Below, piece by piece: positions 25,791-37,281 of a stretch of 64,000 bases of DNA. Source of the stretch: Glandiceps talaboti (taxonomy: Eukaryota; Hemichordata; Enteropneusta; Spengelidae); assembly GCF_964340395.1 (NCBI RefSeq), contig NC_135569.1, positions 10,043,540 through 10,107,539 on the forward strand. The letters run 5' to 3'. Within the stretch, counting starts at the first letter, position 1. Every line of letters begins with the position of its first letter. The translations under genes and the position numbers were made by a program. The notes under the pieces were generated by a model, which saw only the letters and a program-made list of their open reading frames with translations, made no database searches and was not told where the DNA came from.

Positions 25791-28193
25791 GCATCACTAC
25801 CCACAGATGCTAGCTCCTGCTACTAAGTTAATTCTATGTAATTTGTAGTGTAATGGAAACATACTGTGTGCATCATATATACGTGTACACTTGCAGCTGT
25901 CTGTCACTGTCAGGCAACATGCTGTACTTTAGTAAAGTCCAATAGGGAAAACAGAATGTTCAGAATTATTTAGCCAAAGATAAAAACAATAAATACTCTG
26001 TAATGGTTGAAACTTGTCTGAAAGTGACATAAAACATGTCCCTATCAAGTATCACTGTGCACAAATGGATGACAAATTAAACTCAGAATACACCGACAGA
26101 GTATATCAGGTTGTAGGCATGTGATACCTATAGATTAATTTTAGCTGAAAGCATGGTGCCACACTTAATTCGAGGAGCTTAAAGTATGTGCAGTCAAACT
26201 CACAATATAGGTGTATTATGATTGGTATCAAGCTACTGTGCATTATTTCTATGTTATGAGCTTCAAGTGTGTACAGCCAGATTTACAATGTATAGGGTGC
26301 ATTATGATTCATATCAGTGACTGTCACACTTCTGGTTATAATATTATGAATGAACATGCTTCACAATAAATGTATCTAAGTTATATAGAGTATATTCAGT
26401 TTCACTTACTACATGTTTTTGTTGACCAAGGTTAAAAAGTCACTTATGATAAGCAAAAATGTTCCAAATAGACACGTCAGTGTTCTTGTTCACTAATGTC
26501 ATAAATAGTTTGTATAAATTCTATCATAGAAAGGTCGCTATCAAAATGATAGTGTAACCTACATGTACATGTACAGGGTTACTCTTGCACTCATGTGTTT
26601 TCATAAAATCCCCTCTTTTAGTAACACCACCATGTGAAACACTTGTCTTGTCAAAACTTCACAAAACATGGTTGGCATGTTAGTAATCTTGTTTTGCTCA
26701 AAACGAGTGACCTCTTTATGGGATGGATTTAATGACAACAGCCATCACAGTCAATCAGATACCCGCATTAGATTCTTAAATTTATCATATGCATGTACCC
26801 AGTGTCACATACATATCCCTAAACTGTAATTTAATTGGGACACTGCCCTCACATCCGTGCAATAATTTGTTGTGTCATGTCCAGGCACACTTTGCCCAAA
26901 TAAGGTCACTTGCATGAATTGTTGAACCATTATTTCCTCCTAAAATGAGGAGAATGGCATTTTCATGTATTTTAACACTCTATACGGTATATGGATAAGC
27001 TTCGTGGACCGGATATTATTTTAAGGACCTCAGTAATACAGCTTATGGGGCAGGGTCCTCTTCGGTCAGGCCTAAAGGCTGTACAACCTTGGTCCACAAA
27101 ACCCATATGTGGTCAGTAAAGATATACAAATATATACAGACAGAAACATGGTTTGGGCCCTTTTTATCATATTGATATCGATGATGATATTGACAAAAGT
27201 GAAGGTGTGTTAGTAATAACAATCACAGAAGTGATTATCTTTAAAAAAAACGTAACCAAAAGATGTACACAGCAAACAAATGGAAGATGTGGCATTTGCA
27301 GCCATTGCAATTTGTGTATGGCTTATAGTGTTTGTTGGCAAACAATGATCTTATCTCATGTTGAATAGTGTTTTTTAAATGTCAGTACAGTTGATGTCAC
27401 CATGCAAGTTGTTACCAGACTAATCGCAGAGGAGGCATTGTGTTATTTCAGTGAACTTTAAGCTGATACAAATTTCTCTAAAGAATGACTGCTTTCATGT
27501 AGTGATCCAAGCTGTCAGATAATCAGATTTCAAATAGAGTGACAGGATGCATATCATTTATAAACTGGTGCTGTTAACCAAAACCAGAAACAAGGTGCTT
27601 TAGGTCAGCCTACATGATCAAAAAGTGTTGAGATACAGCATGGTGTATAACAATAGACTTTAGCACGCAGAACATCCGGAAAATGGGGAAATCACTTTTA
27701 ATTTCACTAAATTGTTTGGTTGAATTTAAATTTGTGCTTATTTGTAGATTATACCTTTCAGCAAATGATTCTAATGCCATGGTTTCTCACTACATATAAT
27801 GCATCTACTGTAAAGATACAATAAATTACACACAAAAATTGAACAATAGGCTGCAATAGGCAGAACATCTACAGCCAGCACTTAGACTACATATACATGT
27901 AGTCTAGTGCTCAAATCATTCAGATCTTTCTTTGGGGTTAAAGACCATGTTAGCATCCAGACTAAGAAATTTCATGCACTTTTAATTTCTTTCAATAAAG
28001 TCGCAACTTGTCCCAATGTTTATTTATATCATCCTTTCATAAGCAAATAATTCAGACAGTGGTTTGGTCACTGACTGTAACATACACATGCCATAGAGAT
28101 ACTACATGTACAGCAAGCTAGACAGGTAAAGATTAACACATACAGAACATTACAGAGCGCCAACACCAAGAAACAGGAAAATTAAATGTAGTT
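25791..28193. other. No gene seen; one short duplication
   Basis: Non-coding. A two-copy repeat near 26,180-26,310 shares ACAATATAGGTGTATTATGA / ACAATGTATAGGGTGCATTATGA and GAGCTT. No exon stands out. Confidence 0.5.
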
Positions 28194-28262
28194 TTAATCC
28201 TCTTTCTCCTAACTGTAAGTACTTGTTTATAAATAATACTCCCTTGGGAGAAAGAGGATTAA
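28194..28262. repeat. Perfect 16-bp inverted repeat (hairpin)
   Basis: TTAATCCTCTTTCTCC (28,194-28,209) and its exact reverse complement (28,247-28,262) enclose a 37-base loop. Both outer ends are TTAA. Could be a tiny fold-back element or a cruciform-forming site. Confidence 0.75.
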
Positions 28263-29579
28263 TTTCATTATTAAAGTTACAAGGTCAGTTACATGATTTA
28301 AAGTTGTACTTGTTTGTTAACGTGAAATGCACCTCAGAAATAAACTCTTTATAATAAACTTTTGCTGTTACTTTGTTTAAGAAAACTCCTACCCATTCTC
28401 AGTTAAAATCATGAAAAACAATTAGGGGTCACCATACATTTCTTTGGAATAGAGGTCAAAATGATATCACAATTTTTTTAGAATCCAATATGGCCGCTGA
28501 ATACTGTGTTAAACACAGTAAATACAAGATTGACGGTTTCCTTCAAAACAAGGTGGACTCCAGAATTTCTTTGTGCTTCAAAAGGGCCGAAAGCAACTTT
28601 TAATTCAAATTGCAATGTTTGACGACATTTTTAAGAATTTTGAATTTTGTTGAAACTTGTACCTGAGGCGAATTTTACCTTAATATCACCAAATGTAAAT
28701 TATTCAAACAGTAGTTAGTATCTGTATCATACACTAACCATAGATATGATGGCAGATACATAAGACAAAGAGTATGTCTTGCAATGCATACTGTGAATTT
28801 CTACACATTAAAAATACTATCACGTTATCAATTCAAACCATGTCATTCTTAATGATTTTCACATTATGCATTCTGATGTAGTAGTTACTAATTGGAATGA
28901 CACCGAAGAAAATGAAGAAAATTTTATGATGCAATGTTTAATAAATCATTCAATGAACTTCTATAATTACATGATTATTCAAAAGAGGAAATTAATCCCT
29001 TAAAAAATTAGGTAGACATAAAATTGAAAGTTATGGAGATCTGGGAATAGCTTTATGAATATAATTATTCTTTCATAATTGAAACAGAAGATCTGTCTGG
29101 TGAACCACAAACTAGATAACAACTTCATTATTCGATTGTAAGGTATTTCAACTTACATCTTTTTTATAATTGTTTGACATAAAATTTTAATTTTCAAATA
29201 TAATAGCCTGGTGAACAATATACCATTTATGTCATATTTATCAGTTCATAATTCATAATTATTAATAATTTTTTCATTCAAAAGAATTTGACTTGATCAT
29301 AATTTTTCATCCATTGAAACAAATATGAAGCCTGGCAACTCACAGACTGGCGATATCAAATTCATTAATTTGTCAAATTTGTTAACTCATTTGACATACC
29401 AGTAACAATGATTTGTAATAAACTCTAACACACATAAGGGCACGTCTAGAATGTTCTCAGTCATCAAGATACATGTACATGTATGAAGTTAATAATGAAG
29501 TAATTACAAATCTCCTACTGGAGTTGCTGTTGTTTTGAATGGCAGCAGTTTCACAACTAAGAACAATTAACAGTTTATA
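28263..29579. other. No gene seen
   Basis: AT-rich non-coding sequence. A GACTGGCGATATCAAATTCA block near 29,346 recurs loosely near 30,110. Confidence 0.5.
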
Positions 29580-29919
29580 GGGATGATCACACAATGTCAC
29601 ACACACTGAAATAAATGAACTTCATTCCTTCAGGGGAGGAGGTGTCTGGCATCAATGCAATTACTGAACTTTATTTTGCACTTCTAACCAAAGTGTGAAA
29701 CCTTTCATGCCATGTGATGTTATATTACGCTCTGGGTTTCTGGGTAGTATTTTAATGTGTTTACTACAATCATAATGGTATGATCGCTGTGAGTCTCATC
29801 ATCATGGCTTATACCATATATAAACATGTCAATGTCACACTTGTGAACGTTTCTTTAGAGGGAGGGGGTGGGGGTCTAAATGAACAAAGTTCATTTATTG
29901 AGCTTGTATGACACTGATC
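29580..29919. repeat. MITE, GGGATGATC family, copy 2
   Basis: Left end GGGATGATCACACAATGTCA, right end ...TGACACTGATCCC. Same internal order as copy 1 with a roughly 90-bp deletion. G-rich tracts again near both ends (29,634-29,650 and 29,858-29,876). Confidence 0.8.
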
Positions 29920-31805
29920 CCTCAGTACCATATACTTGACACATCAATTTATAAATTATCCCTTTATAAGTTACATAAATTTTCAGTCCATTTGTTGGTC
30001 TGTTTTAATAAAATCTGACATAAATAAGGATTTTTGATAAGATTTTACAAGACTTTATGTGATATGAAATTTATAAAACACAAAGCAAATATAAAACACT
30101 CAGATGCCACAGACTTGCGATATCAAAATTTAGAAATCCATAATTTGTACAAAATTGAACATAAATAATAATTACAAGAATAGTTCTACTCACAGAATAG
30201 AAATTAAATTAAAAAAATAAAAAATTTATGGAAATGAACCCTAAATCTTCACTTACAAGGGTTACCACATGTCTTGAGAAGTCATGTGAAACAAGCTTAA
30301 GTGAGAAATTTGAATCTTCAACTAGTTTTACATCTCAGCAGGCTTTTCATTTTTGTAAATTTACTATTAGACCAGCAGGGTTTTTTCAATTTACTACAAG
30401 TTTTAGCAACATCCACTTAAAGACTTCATTTTTCACATTTGATTTATACCAAACAGAAATAAAACTGGGTACAAATAATCTGTTAACAGGAAATATCATT
30501 GAATTGGGCACTGACACAAAGAACTTTTGGATTGCACAAGTCATTTAATTTTAAATTTTGCATTTAAAATAGAAATACAAACAGCTAATAGGTAGTTAAC
30601 TGTAAATACTCAGTGTTTAAAAAGTATTAGCCTAAGATGGATTTTGAAGAACTAATCTTAAAAAACTTTTGTGTTTGAAAATGAAAACCATTGTATCAAT
30701 TTTGAATATTTTATTTTCCGGCTTGCCACATCTAACAGAAATATATAAAGGCAGGTGTCAATACAATTAAACTACCTGGTACAGACATTTAAATTCAAAG
30801 TATGGATTTTGAGTTTATTTTCCAGATTTTCAACCTTTTAATTATAAACAGAAATACTTAAAGCCAGGTGTCAATAGACAGAAGACTGATGTTCATTAGT
30901 TTGCATCCAATCAAAGTATGAAAGATGAATTACTACAATATATTAATATATTGCCAAAGTAGGTTTGTGTCTTTGTGCAAAACTCAATTAGTAGCTTCAA
31001 ATCTACAAAGAAATGCCGCGATTACTATGTGCATCATTACTGACAACTTCAATCACAACATATTTCAAATATGGCACCTTTATAGTGACCAAGGTTTGTT
31101 GTTAGACATCATTCTGTACATCTAGCCATGATGATGTCATCCAATAGATGAGGTTTATTTGCAACAATGGATAACTGCGCAGCACCTGTTAGGCGGCATC
31201 ATCAAAGTATTAAAACTGTATTAACTGTTATTCAACTTTGCTACTGTGTAGGCAATGTTGTGACTACTGTACTAAACCTATAAATCTATGTCAATGCATC
31301 AGGACATTGTATCAATATGTTACAGAACTTTATCATTCATAGTACTTTGATTGGAAGCACTGTATAAAATCAGCTACAAAATGACATTATGAACAAAGGA
31401 AGAAAGTACACTATCAGGTCCATGTAGACTTGTCATCTACATCTACGCTAAATCTTGTCAGCAATGGATGAGGGTGCTACCGACTCAACACACCTACCCA
31501 GTATATGTACATACATGTACATCTATCTACAAGCTATTGTTTCAATGACATCCTTGTTCTATGATGTGATCAGGTAGTTCATCCCAGTCTTTTAATGTCC
31601 TTGGGAAGAAGCTGATTTTCGATTCACCAGAGGAAGAGTCCATTTGTACATTTCCTATGTATGAGTATTCATGATACAAATGAGATAACATATTCCTGCC
31701 TATGATAACAATACAGCAAACCATTTTATGGGAGCCTCTCAGATTCTGGCTTAAACTTAGAAAAATATTTTACTGTGGTTCCTCATCAAAATTATGGTGC
31801 AAGCA
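29920..31805. other. No gene seen; one tandem duplication
   Basis: Two copies of a roughly 125-bp unit lie at about 30,700-30,880 (TTTTATTTTCCGG / TTTATTTTCCAG...ACAGAAATA...GGCAGGTGTCAATA). An open frame at 30,228-30,548 (plus, 106 codons) has Ser/Thr/Phe-rich composition, no recognisable domain and no splice context, so it is not called. Confidence 0.45.
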
Positions 31806-32103
31806 TAGCCAATTTGACGTGCTACTGACACACACTGTCAATTTCTAGTGATGTACCAAAATTTGGTGTTTCCCTATCTCTTACTATGTAGTGAGTGTGC
31901 CCTCTAAGCCATTTTGACATGCTACTGACGTACACAATTGCTAGTGACACACCAAAATTTGGTGTTCCCCTATCTCTTACTAAGTGGTAAGTGTGCTCTC
32001 TAAGCCAATTTGATGCACCACTGACGCACATAATTTCGAGTGACACACCAAAATTTGGTGTTCCCTTATCTCTTACTATGTGGTGACTCACAAGAAATGC
32101 CAG
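31806..32103. repeat. Tandem amplification of the hAT-MITE module (three units)
   Basis: Three direct units of about 93-97 bp. Each contains CACCAAAATTTGGTGT, CCCTATCTCTTACTA and TGTGCCCTCTAAGCC. The unit is the interior and right terminus of the single-unit element at 60,918-61,079. An 89-codon minus-strand open frame repeats with the unit and is not a gene. Confidence 0.8.
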
Positions 32104-33772
32104 TTTCTATCATACTGAAACACAACAACAACATATTTGGCTATCATTAGAAGGCATGCCGGGGTACAAAATATGGAAATGCATCAAAGTGTTACCAAAT
32201 TTCCCCCTCTGTTACCAAGGTTCCCCACCGAATGGAAGTTATGCTAGTTTCCCAGATACATGTTCCCCTTCCCCATATTCCTCCCCTCTTTCACCAGGGT
32301 TCAGGGTATCCCCTCACCATTACCCATGCACCTCATCACAATTATGCAAATATTTATGGTAAAATGTTAATATAGAAATATATTTAAGTTACACAAGATT
32401 TTCCACAAAAAAATTATGCTACAACTTAGGTATGGACATCCATAGGGTTACTAGCTTTGCTTTCTCTATTTAACTTAGGTTCCCAAATGTTAGCAAATGT
32501 TGTTCAGGGACAGATGGTAATGTTATACAAGATATAATAATTAGACTTTCATGTAATTAATTTAAAGTGACAATCAGAAATAACCCTCAGCAGGTGTACA
32601 TATCATTGAACCGGAAATGCTAGTTTCCTGTATTCCATTCACTTACAGCTGAAAGTGACACAATGATAGGGAAATGGATTTTCCAGAAAATTAACACAGT
32701 GAGGGACAATAAATGCATCAATGTAAAACGGATAGGCCTCTTTGCAGCAACTAATTCTACAGAAAATTTACTCTGACTCACTCACACTGATAATCATAAT
32801 GGTGATGATGATGATGATGATGATGAATGACGACGACGACAATGACGACGACGTGGGTCACCCCTTTACTTGTGTTGACCATCCCTCTGTTTTTGCCATA
32901 ATGAAATATGCTACAGGTATTAATACTAAGTTTGAAATTGTTGAACTGAAATAATTTCTTTCCACTTTTGTGTTTTCTCCTTTGCTTAATAATGGATCGT
33001 TGTTGAAAATAGGAATTTAATTGATTTTAAGCCTGTTTTCATATTAAAAACATTGTTTCCATTGTCAAATGTGGAGATCTGAATATATGCTATTGATATG
33101 TAAATTAGTATGCAAATGAGGCTACCCCTACAAATTTCAAAATAGTGGAGAACCCTGGAAATTACCCTACAGTACACAGCACAACAATAAGGTGACATAG
33201 AAAATACTTGATGTGTGTTTCCAATAACATATCATCAGATAACAGTGGAAGTAGGTCATAATTTTATTTTATTTTATTTTATCTTTTTCAATGTTTTTAT
33301 TTTCGGAAAATATTGGTTCAACCCATACACAACCATTTGCTGATCAGAATACCCCTTCTGTGATGAAATATGTACAGGCATCACTGATGACAAAAGAAAA
33401 CAGATGTGCATGAAGGTCAAGAAAACAAAGAAGTTCTCATCTTTTTGATTTGTTTAAACTGTTTTTAAAAAAATGTTTAGGGCTGGTGGCTAAAATGAAG
33501 GTCAGTCAGATTATCAGAAACACGTTTATTTTTTGGTCTTCAGAGATTTTAAATTCAATATTTGAGTGACATAAAAGCTACAATCAGAATTATACCATAC
33601 TGAAGCCAAGTTATTGTCTTTGAACAGAAAATATCATTTTATGGGTAATACATCCTGGTTGTTCTATGTCATGGAAACTATATCTTAGTCACTGGTTTTG
33701 TGGTGCTCGAAATACAAGTAAAAAAATTCAAAATCACCATTATATTTCCCATTTTTTCATGAGGGGTATAAT
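32104..33772. other. No gene seen; simple repeats
   Basis: C-rich patch at 32,200-32,330, a (GAT)n/(GAC)n microsatellite (separate entry) and (ATTTT)n at about 33,257-33,282. No exon. Confidence 0.5.
32801..32853. repeat. (GAT)n-(GAC)n compound microsatellite
   Basis: Seven GAT units followed by CGA/GAC units. Confidence 0.9.
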
Positions 33773-33925
33773 TATATTCGTGCCCAATATTTCTCTTCAT
33801 TCAGCCAGCAAATTTTGTGACCTAATGGTTTATCATTACTTGTCTGGCAACTTGTAGTAACAAGGCCCCTTAGGTCACTCATATTTTCCTTGGCTGAATG
33901 AAGAAAAACATAATTGGGGATAACA
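33773..33925. repeat. Palindromic TTATTCCCC MITE, copy 2
   Basis: Left arm CCCAATATTTCTCTTCATTC and right arm GAATGAAGAAAAACATAATT GGGG are inverted repeats, with a central TTGTCTGGCAACTTGTAGTA and GGCCCCTTAGGTCA. Same fold-back family as 34,512-34,635 and 46,822-46,964. Confidence 0.75.
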
Positions 33926-34511
33926 TCAAACTACATACATACCTGACCGTCTTTCTTCAGTCTTGTTGAATAACAGTTATAGTTATAATGAAAATGGATC
34001 GAGTTGCAAGAACAGAGTGGACACAACCATATCAAAACATGTAGCAATACATACAGTGCTTTGCTATTTTCCTCAGATTTCACTTTCACTAATTCTACTA
34101 ATTCTACAAGAGTTTTTTTTTATTAGAAAATTAATTTCATATTTCTATTAAAACATTAAAAACTGCATAAATGATGATACACCATTATTCTCTATAATCA
34201 TTACATGGATTTCTAGACAGAATAATTCAAATTAACGACTTTCATCAAATCAACAACTCCTCCTAACTATAGCAACTCTCAGATGGCATTTGAAATTTCG
34301 ATAACTTGTTACAGGAAATGTATAATTCAAGTTATATGAATCATTTATTGGCAATGACTACTAAACAATTAATGATGCCTTGACTTCGTGATCCTGTTGA
34401 AATATCATATATATCAGCTTTCTAACACACAATGGATCAAGATTGTCTATTTAGGATTGAATATTCTCAGAGTTTTTAATTCAAAATTGTACTTGAGGAG
34501 GTATAACTATG

Positions 34512-34635
34512 TTATTCTCCAATATTTTACTTCATTCAGCTGGAAAATAGACATCGCCTGATGACTTGTAGTCATAAGGCCCCTTAGGTCATTCATATTT
34601 TCCTTGGCTGAATGACGAAAAACATTAGGGAATAA
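34512..34635. repeat. Palindromic TTATTCCCC MITE, copy 3, with 4-bp target duplication
   Basis: Starts TTATTCTCCAATATTTTACT and ends in ATTAGGGAATAA. Directly flanked on both sides by TATG (34,508-34,511 and 34,636-34,639), a plausible target-site duplication. Length 124 bp, non-coding. Confidence 0.75.
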
Positions 34636-34688
34636 TATGTAGTTATAGTTTATACCCCAATATCAAAACACAGCAATATATACATATG

Positions 34689-34838
34689 CAGTGCATAGCC
34701 AAATTTTGTTGCTGTGAGTCAAAATGACATTTCTTCTGAGTCACCACATAGTAAGAGATAGGAGAATGCCAAATTTTGGTGCACCACTAGAAATTGAGTG
34801 TGTCAATGGTGTGTCAAATTGGCTTAGAGGGCACACTG
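34689..34838. repeat. hAT-type MITE copy (CAGTGTGCCCTCT family)
   Basis: The right end AGAGGGCACACTG is intact and the left end is diverged (CAGTGCATAG). The interior matches 60,918-61,079 (GTCACCACATAGTAAGAGAT, CCAAATTTTGGTG). No clear 8-bp duplication remains. Confidence 0.75.
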
Positions 34839-34889
34839 GTCCAGATAGCATAAAACAACAGTGATAAAACTACTTCTCACTGAGCACAA

Positions 34890-35500
34890 AGGAAAGATGT
34901 ACTTCAGTATATTGATAGTAATTTTATTATCAAAGGATTGTACACTTTTTGTTAATAATTTCATTTATATTCCAATATTTCTTAACACAGTAGTCAGGCA
35001 TACAGAAGTAGTAACATCTTGGTAAATATTTTCATTCATATTTAACAATATTTCTTACATAGCACACAGAGATGTAGTGAGGCATACAGAACCAAAGAAG
35101 TAACTTCTTCTTAGCAGATACTTTTATTTAAATTTCAACAAGTATCCATCAAAGTTTTACCAACCCCCAACCCCCCCTCCCCCCTTACAATCCAAAACTA
35201 CTTTGTGTATTTCTAGTTCAGAATAAAGGAAAGATGTATATGGAAAATAGTTTCATTATTGCTGTAAGCTACAAAACCTATAAACCTTTGGTAAATAATT
35301 TTAACTATGGAGAATATATTGTTCATGGTTCCAAGAATCAACAGTACAGTAAAATATAGTTACTTTGGAAATGGTAAATTGGAAACAAATGTAACATTCT
35401 ACTAGGACCTTGTTCATGCAATTTTAATTATATTTTTGCAATATTTCTTGACCATCCCATTTGGATTAAAAAACAACCGAGTGTTAACAACATATCCATA
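34890..35500. repeat. Degenerate tandem repeats
   Basis: Recurring CAATATTTCTTA.CA, GGCATACAGAA and GTAAATA(A/T)TTT blocks at roughly 80-100 bp spacing. The segment 35,305-35,380 is also present in DDX55 intron 3 (54,660-54,722: GAGAATATATTG, then AGTAAAATATGGTTACTTTG). Confidence 0.5.
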
Positions 35501-35504
35501 TTTA

Positions 35505-35760
35505 ATTAGATAACAATTTTGCATTGAATAAATCTACAACACTTATTTCATCAGCTTAGCCTTTACTTTCAATATTACATCTCTAATCCTAATGTCTATG
35601 TCTCTTCATTTGATTTGCATTACAGAACAGGCTAGGGTTGACAATTTGTATAATACATATTTTTAATTAGATAATGATTTTGCATTGAATGAAGTTTCAA
35701 ATAATCACTTCATCAACATGACATGTAGTCTTACACTCCTAACATTACTGTTAGACAAGT
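35505..35760. repeat. Two-copy tandem duplication, about 165 bp
   Basis: TTTAATTAGATAA, then TTTTGCATTGAAT, then a TCATCA block repeats twice. Confidence 0.6.
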
Positions 35761-35848
35761 TTGTAACAGGATACTAGGTCAGTTCGACTATACATGTAGT
35801 TAAAGATCAATTCCGATTGACCCACTTTTGAACATAACAATTTTTTAA

Positions 35849-36235
35849 GTTAGGCCTAACAAAAAAAATTGTGTGGTTCCAATTACACTCAATTTTAGAA
35901 TAGGTGGGGTTGGTAGATTTTTTATTTTATTTTTTTCATGTATATTTTTTTCATATGTGAGTGTCTAGTTCAGGTAGTTATGTTTTCTGTTGTTCTCCAT
36001 ATGGTCTCTGTGTTATTGGTTTCTTCTCATCAGATGTACAGCCATTACAGATTGGAAGAAGAGTTTTATATTATCTTTGTAATGTCAGTTTCCACATCCA
36101 CTATTTCTGGTGAGACTTCACAACTATCATGATTTTATTTTTTTTCCCTCAAATTCACAAAAAAAAGTTTAGGGTCAACAGTGAAAAACTAGGTGGGGTC
36201 AGGTAACCGTAACCATACATTTGTTTTAGGCCTTA
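35849..36235. repeat. MITE, TAAGGCCTAA family, copy 3
   Basis: Most complete copy. The left end TTAGGCCTAACAAAAAAA and the right end TTGTTTTAGGCCTTA are imperfect inverted repeats. Subterminal AGAATAGGTGGGGTTGGTAG and CTAGGTGGGGTCAGG lie inside each end. Fragments of the right end recur at about 36,590-36,665 and 53,485-53,545. Confidence 0.75.
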
Positions 36236-37094
36236 GTGTCTACCTTTACTAGTTTGTCAATAGCACATTTTCCATAGCTAGACTAACTACAATGAAACAA
36301 CAAACCTTAACATTTTTGTCACAGACATTAATGCACATAAATATGAAGTCATTTTGTAACCATAGTAACATAGTAACATTAAACATTTCTGTAATGCACC
36401 AGACTCAATAATGCACATAATTTAGGAACCTTTACTTGCAGACTAAAACTTTTGCAAGAATTTCTAGTCAGGAAAATTAGGTTTTATTTCGCAAGTCATG
36501 TAGGACATCTCTATTTTGTAATCGTTTGTATTTTAATATTTTTTACCTTTAGTTCCGAATATTTTCTCACTACTTTTCAAAACTAAGTAAACATTCAGGG
36601 TCAATATTGGTAAAAAACTAGGTGTGGTAAGTAATCAAAACCAATTGTTTATTTAACTGAAGGCATTACTCAAATACAATACCCTGTTGTTGCAGTGGGC
36701 TGAAAGGTCATTTGAGTACAATAGACCATTGTCTTATTGATCTGGCTTAATAAGGGTCACTTGTGAATACAACATCTTTCTGTTTTGCCAAGATCCAGGC
36801 AACCAAAGTACCAGAAAGGAGAGTTAAGATCAAACTGGCATAGTTTAAGTCAAAGTAATAATAACTAAGATTTTACATAGTGGCCATATGGATGAGAATT
36901 GGGTATTTATTTTGGATTTTTAATTTATAAAACAACTTTACTGTGTTTTTCTACTTGAAAAAAAGTGAAATAACATATTATACCAAGTCCTTATTTGTAA
37001 CTAATAATTTGTCCGTACCACAATAAACTTTTTTTTATACTTTTGCATCTTTTTGCAATTTATAGATGGACAATAAAATATCAGATTTTTTGTG

Positions 37095-37193
37095 AGTGAC
37101 CACATCGTAACTTACAGGAGAACAAACTTGGTAAATTAAAAGAAATTGGAAGATGTTGAGTGGTGCATCAAATTGGCTTAGAGGGCACACTAC
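37095..37193. repeat. hAT-MITE fragment
   Basis: Right-hand half of the CAGTGTGCCCTCT family, ending CAAATTGGCTTAGAGGGCAC ACT. Confidence 0.65.
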
Positions 37194-37256
37194 ACATGAT
37201 ACAAAACAAGTTTGGTACCATAAACTTAAGTGTAAATCAGATATACAGGTTTTTAA

Positions 37257-37281
37257 ATAATAATAATAATAATAATAATAA
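37257..37281. repeat. (AAT)n microsatellite
   Basis: Eight AAT units. Confidence 0.9.

Noticed and set aside
30228-30548. 106-codon plus-strand open frame rich in Ser/Thr/Phe
   Set aside because: No recognisable domain and low-complexity bias; lies between repeats.
31822-32091. 89-codon minus-strand frame with a three-fold repeated protein sequence
   Set aside because: Each protein repeat is one DNA unit of the amplified MITE module; not conserved as protein.
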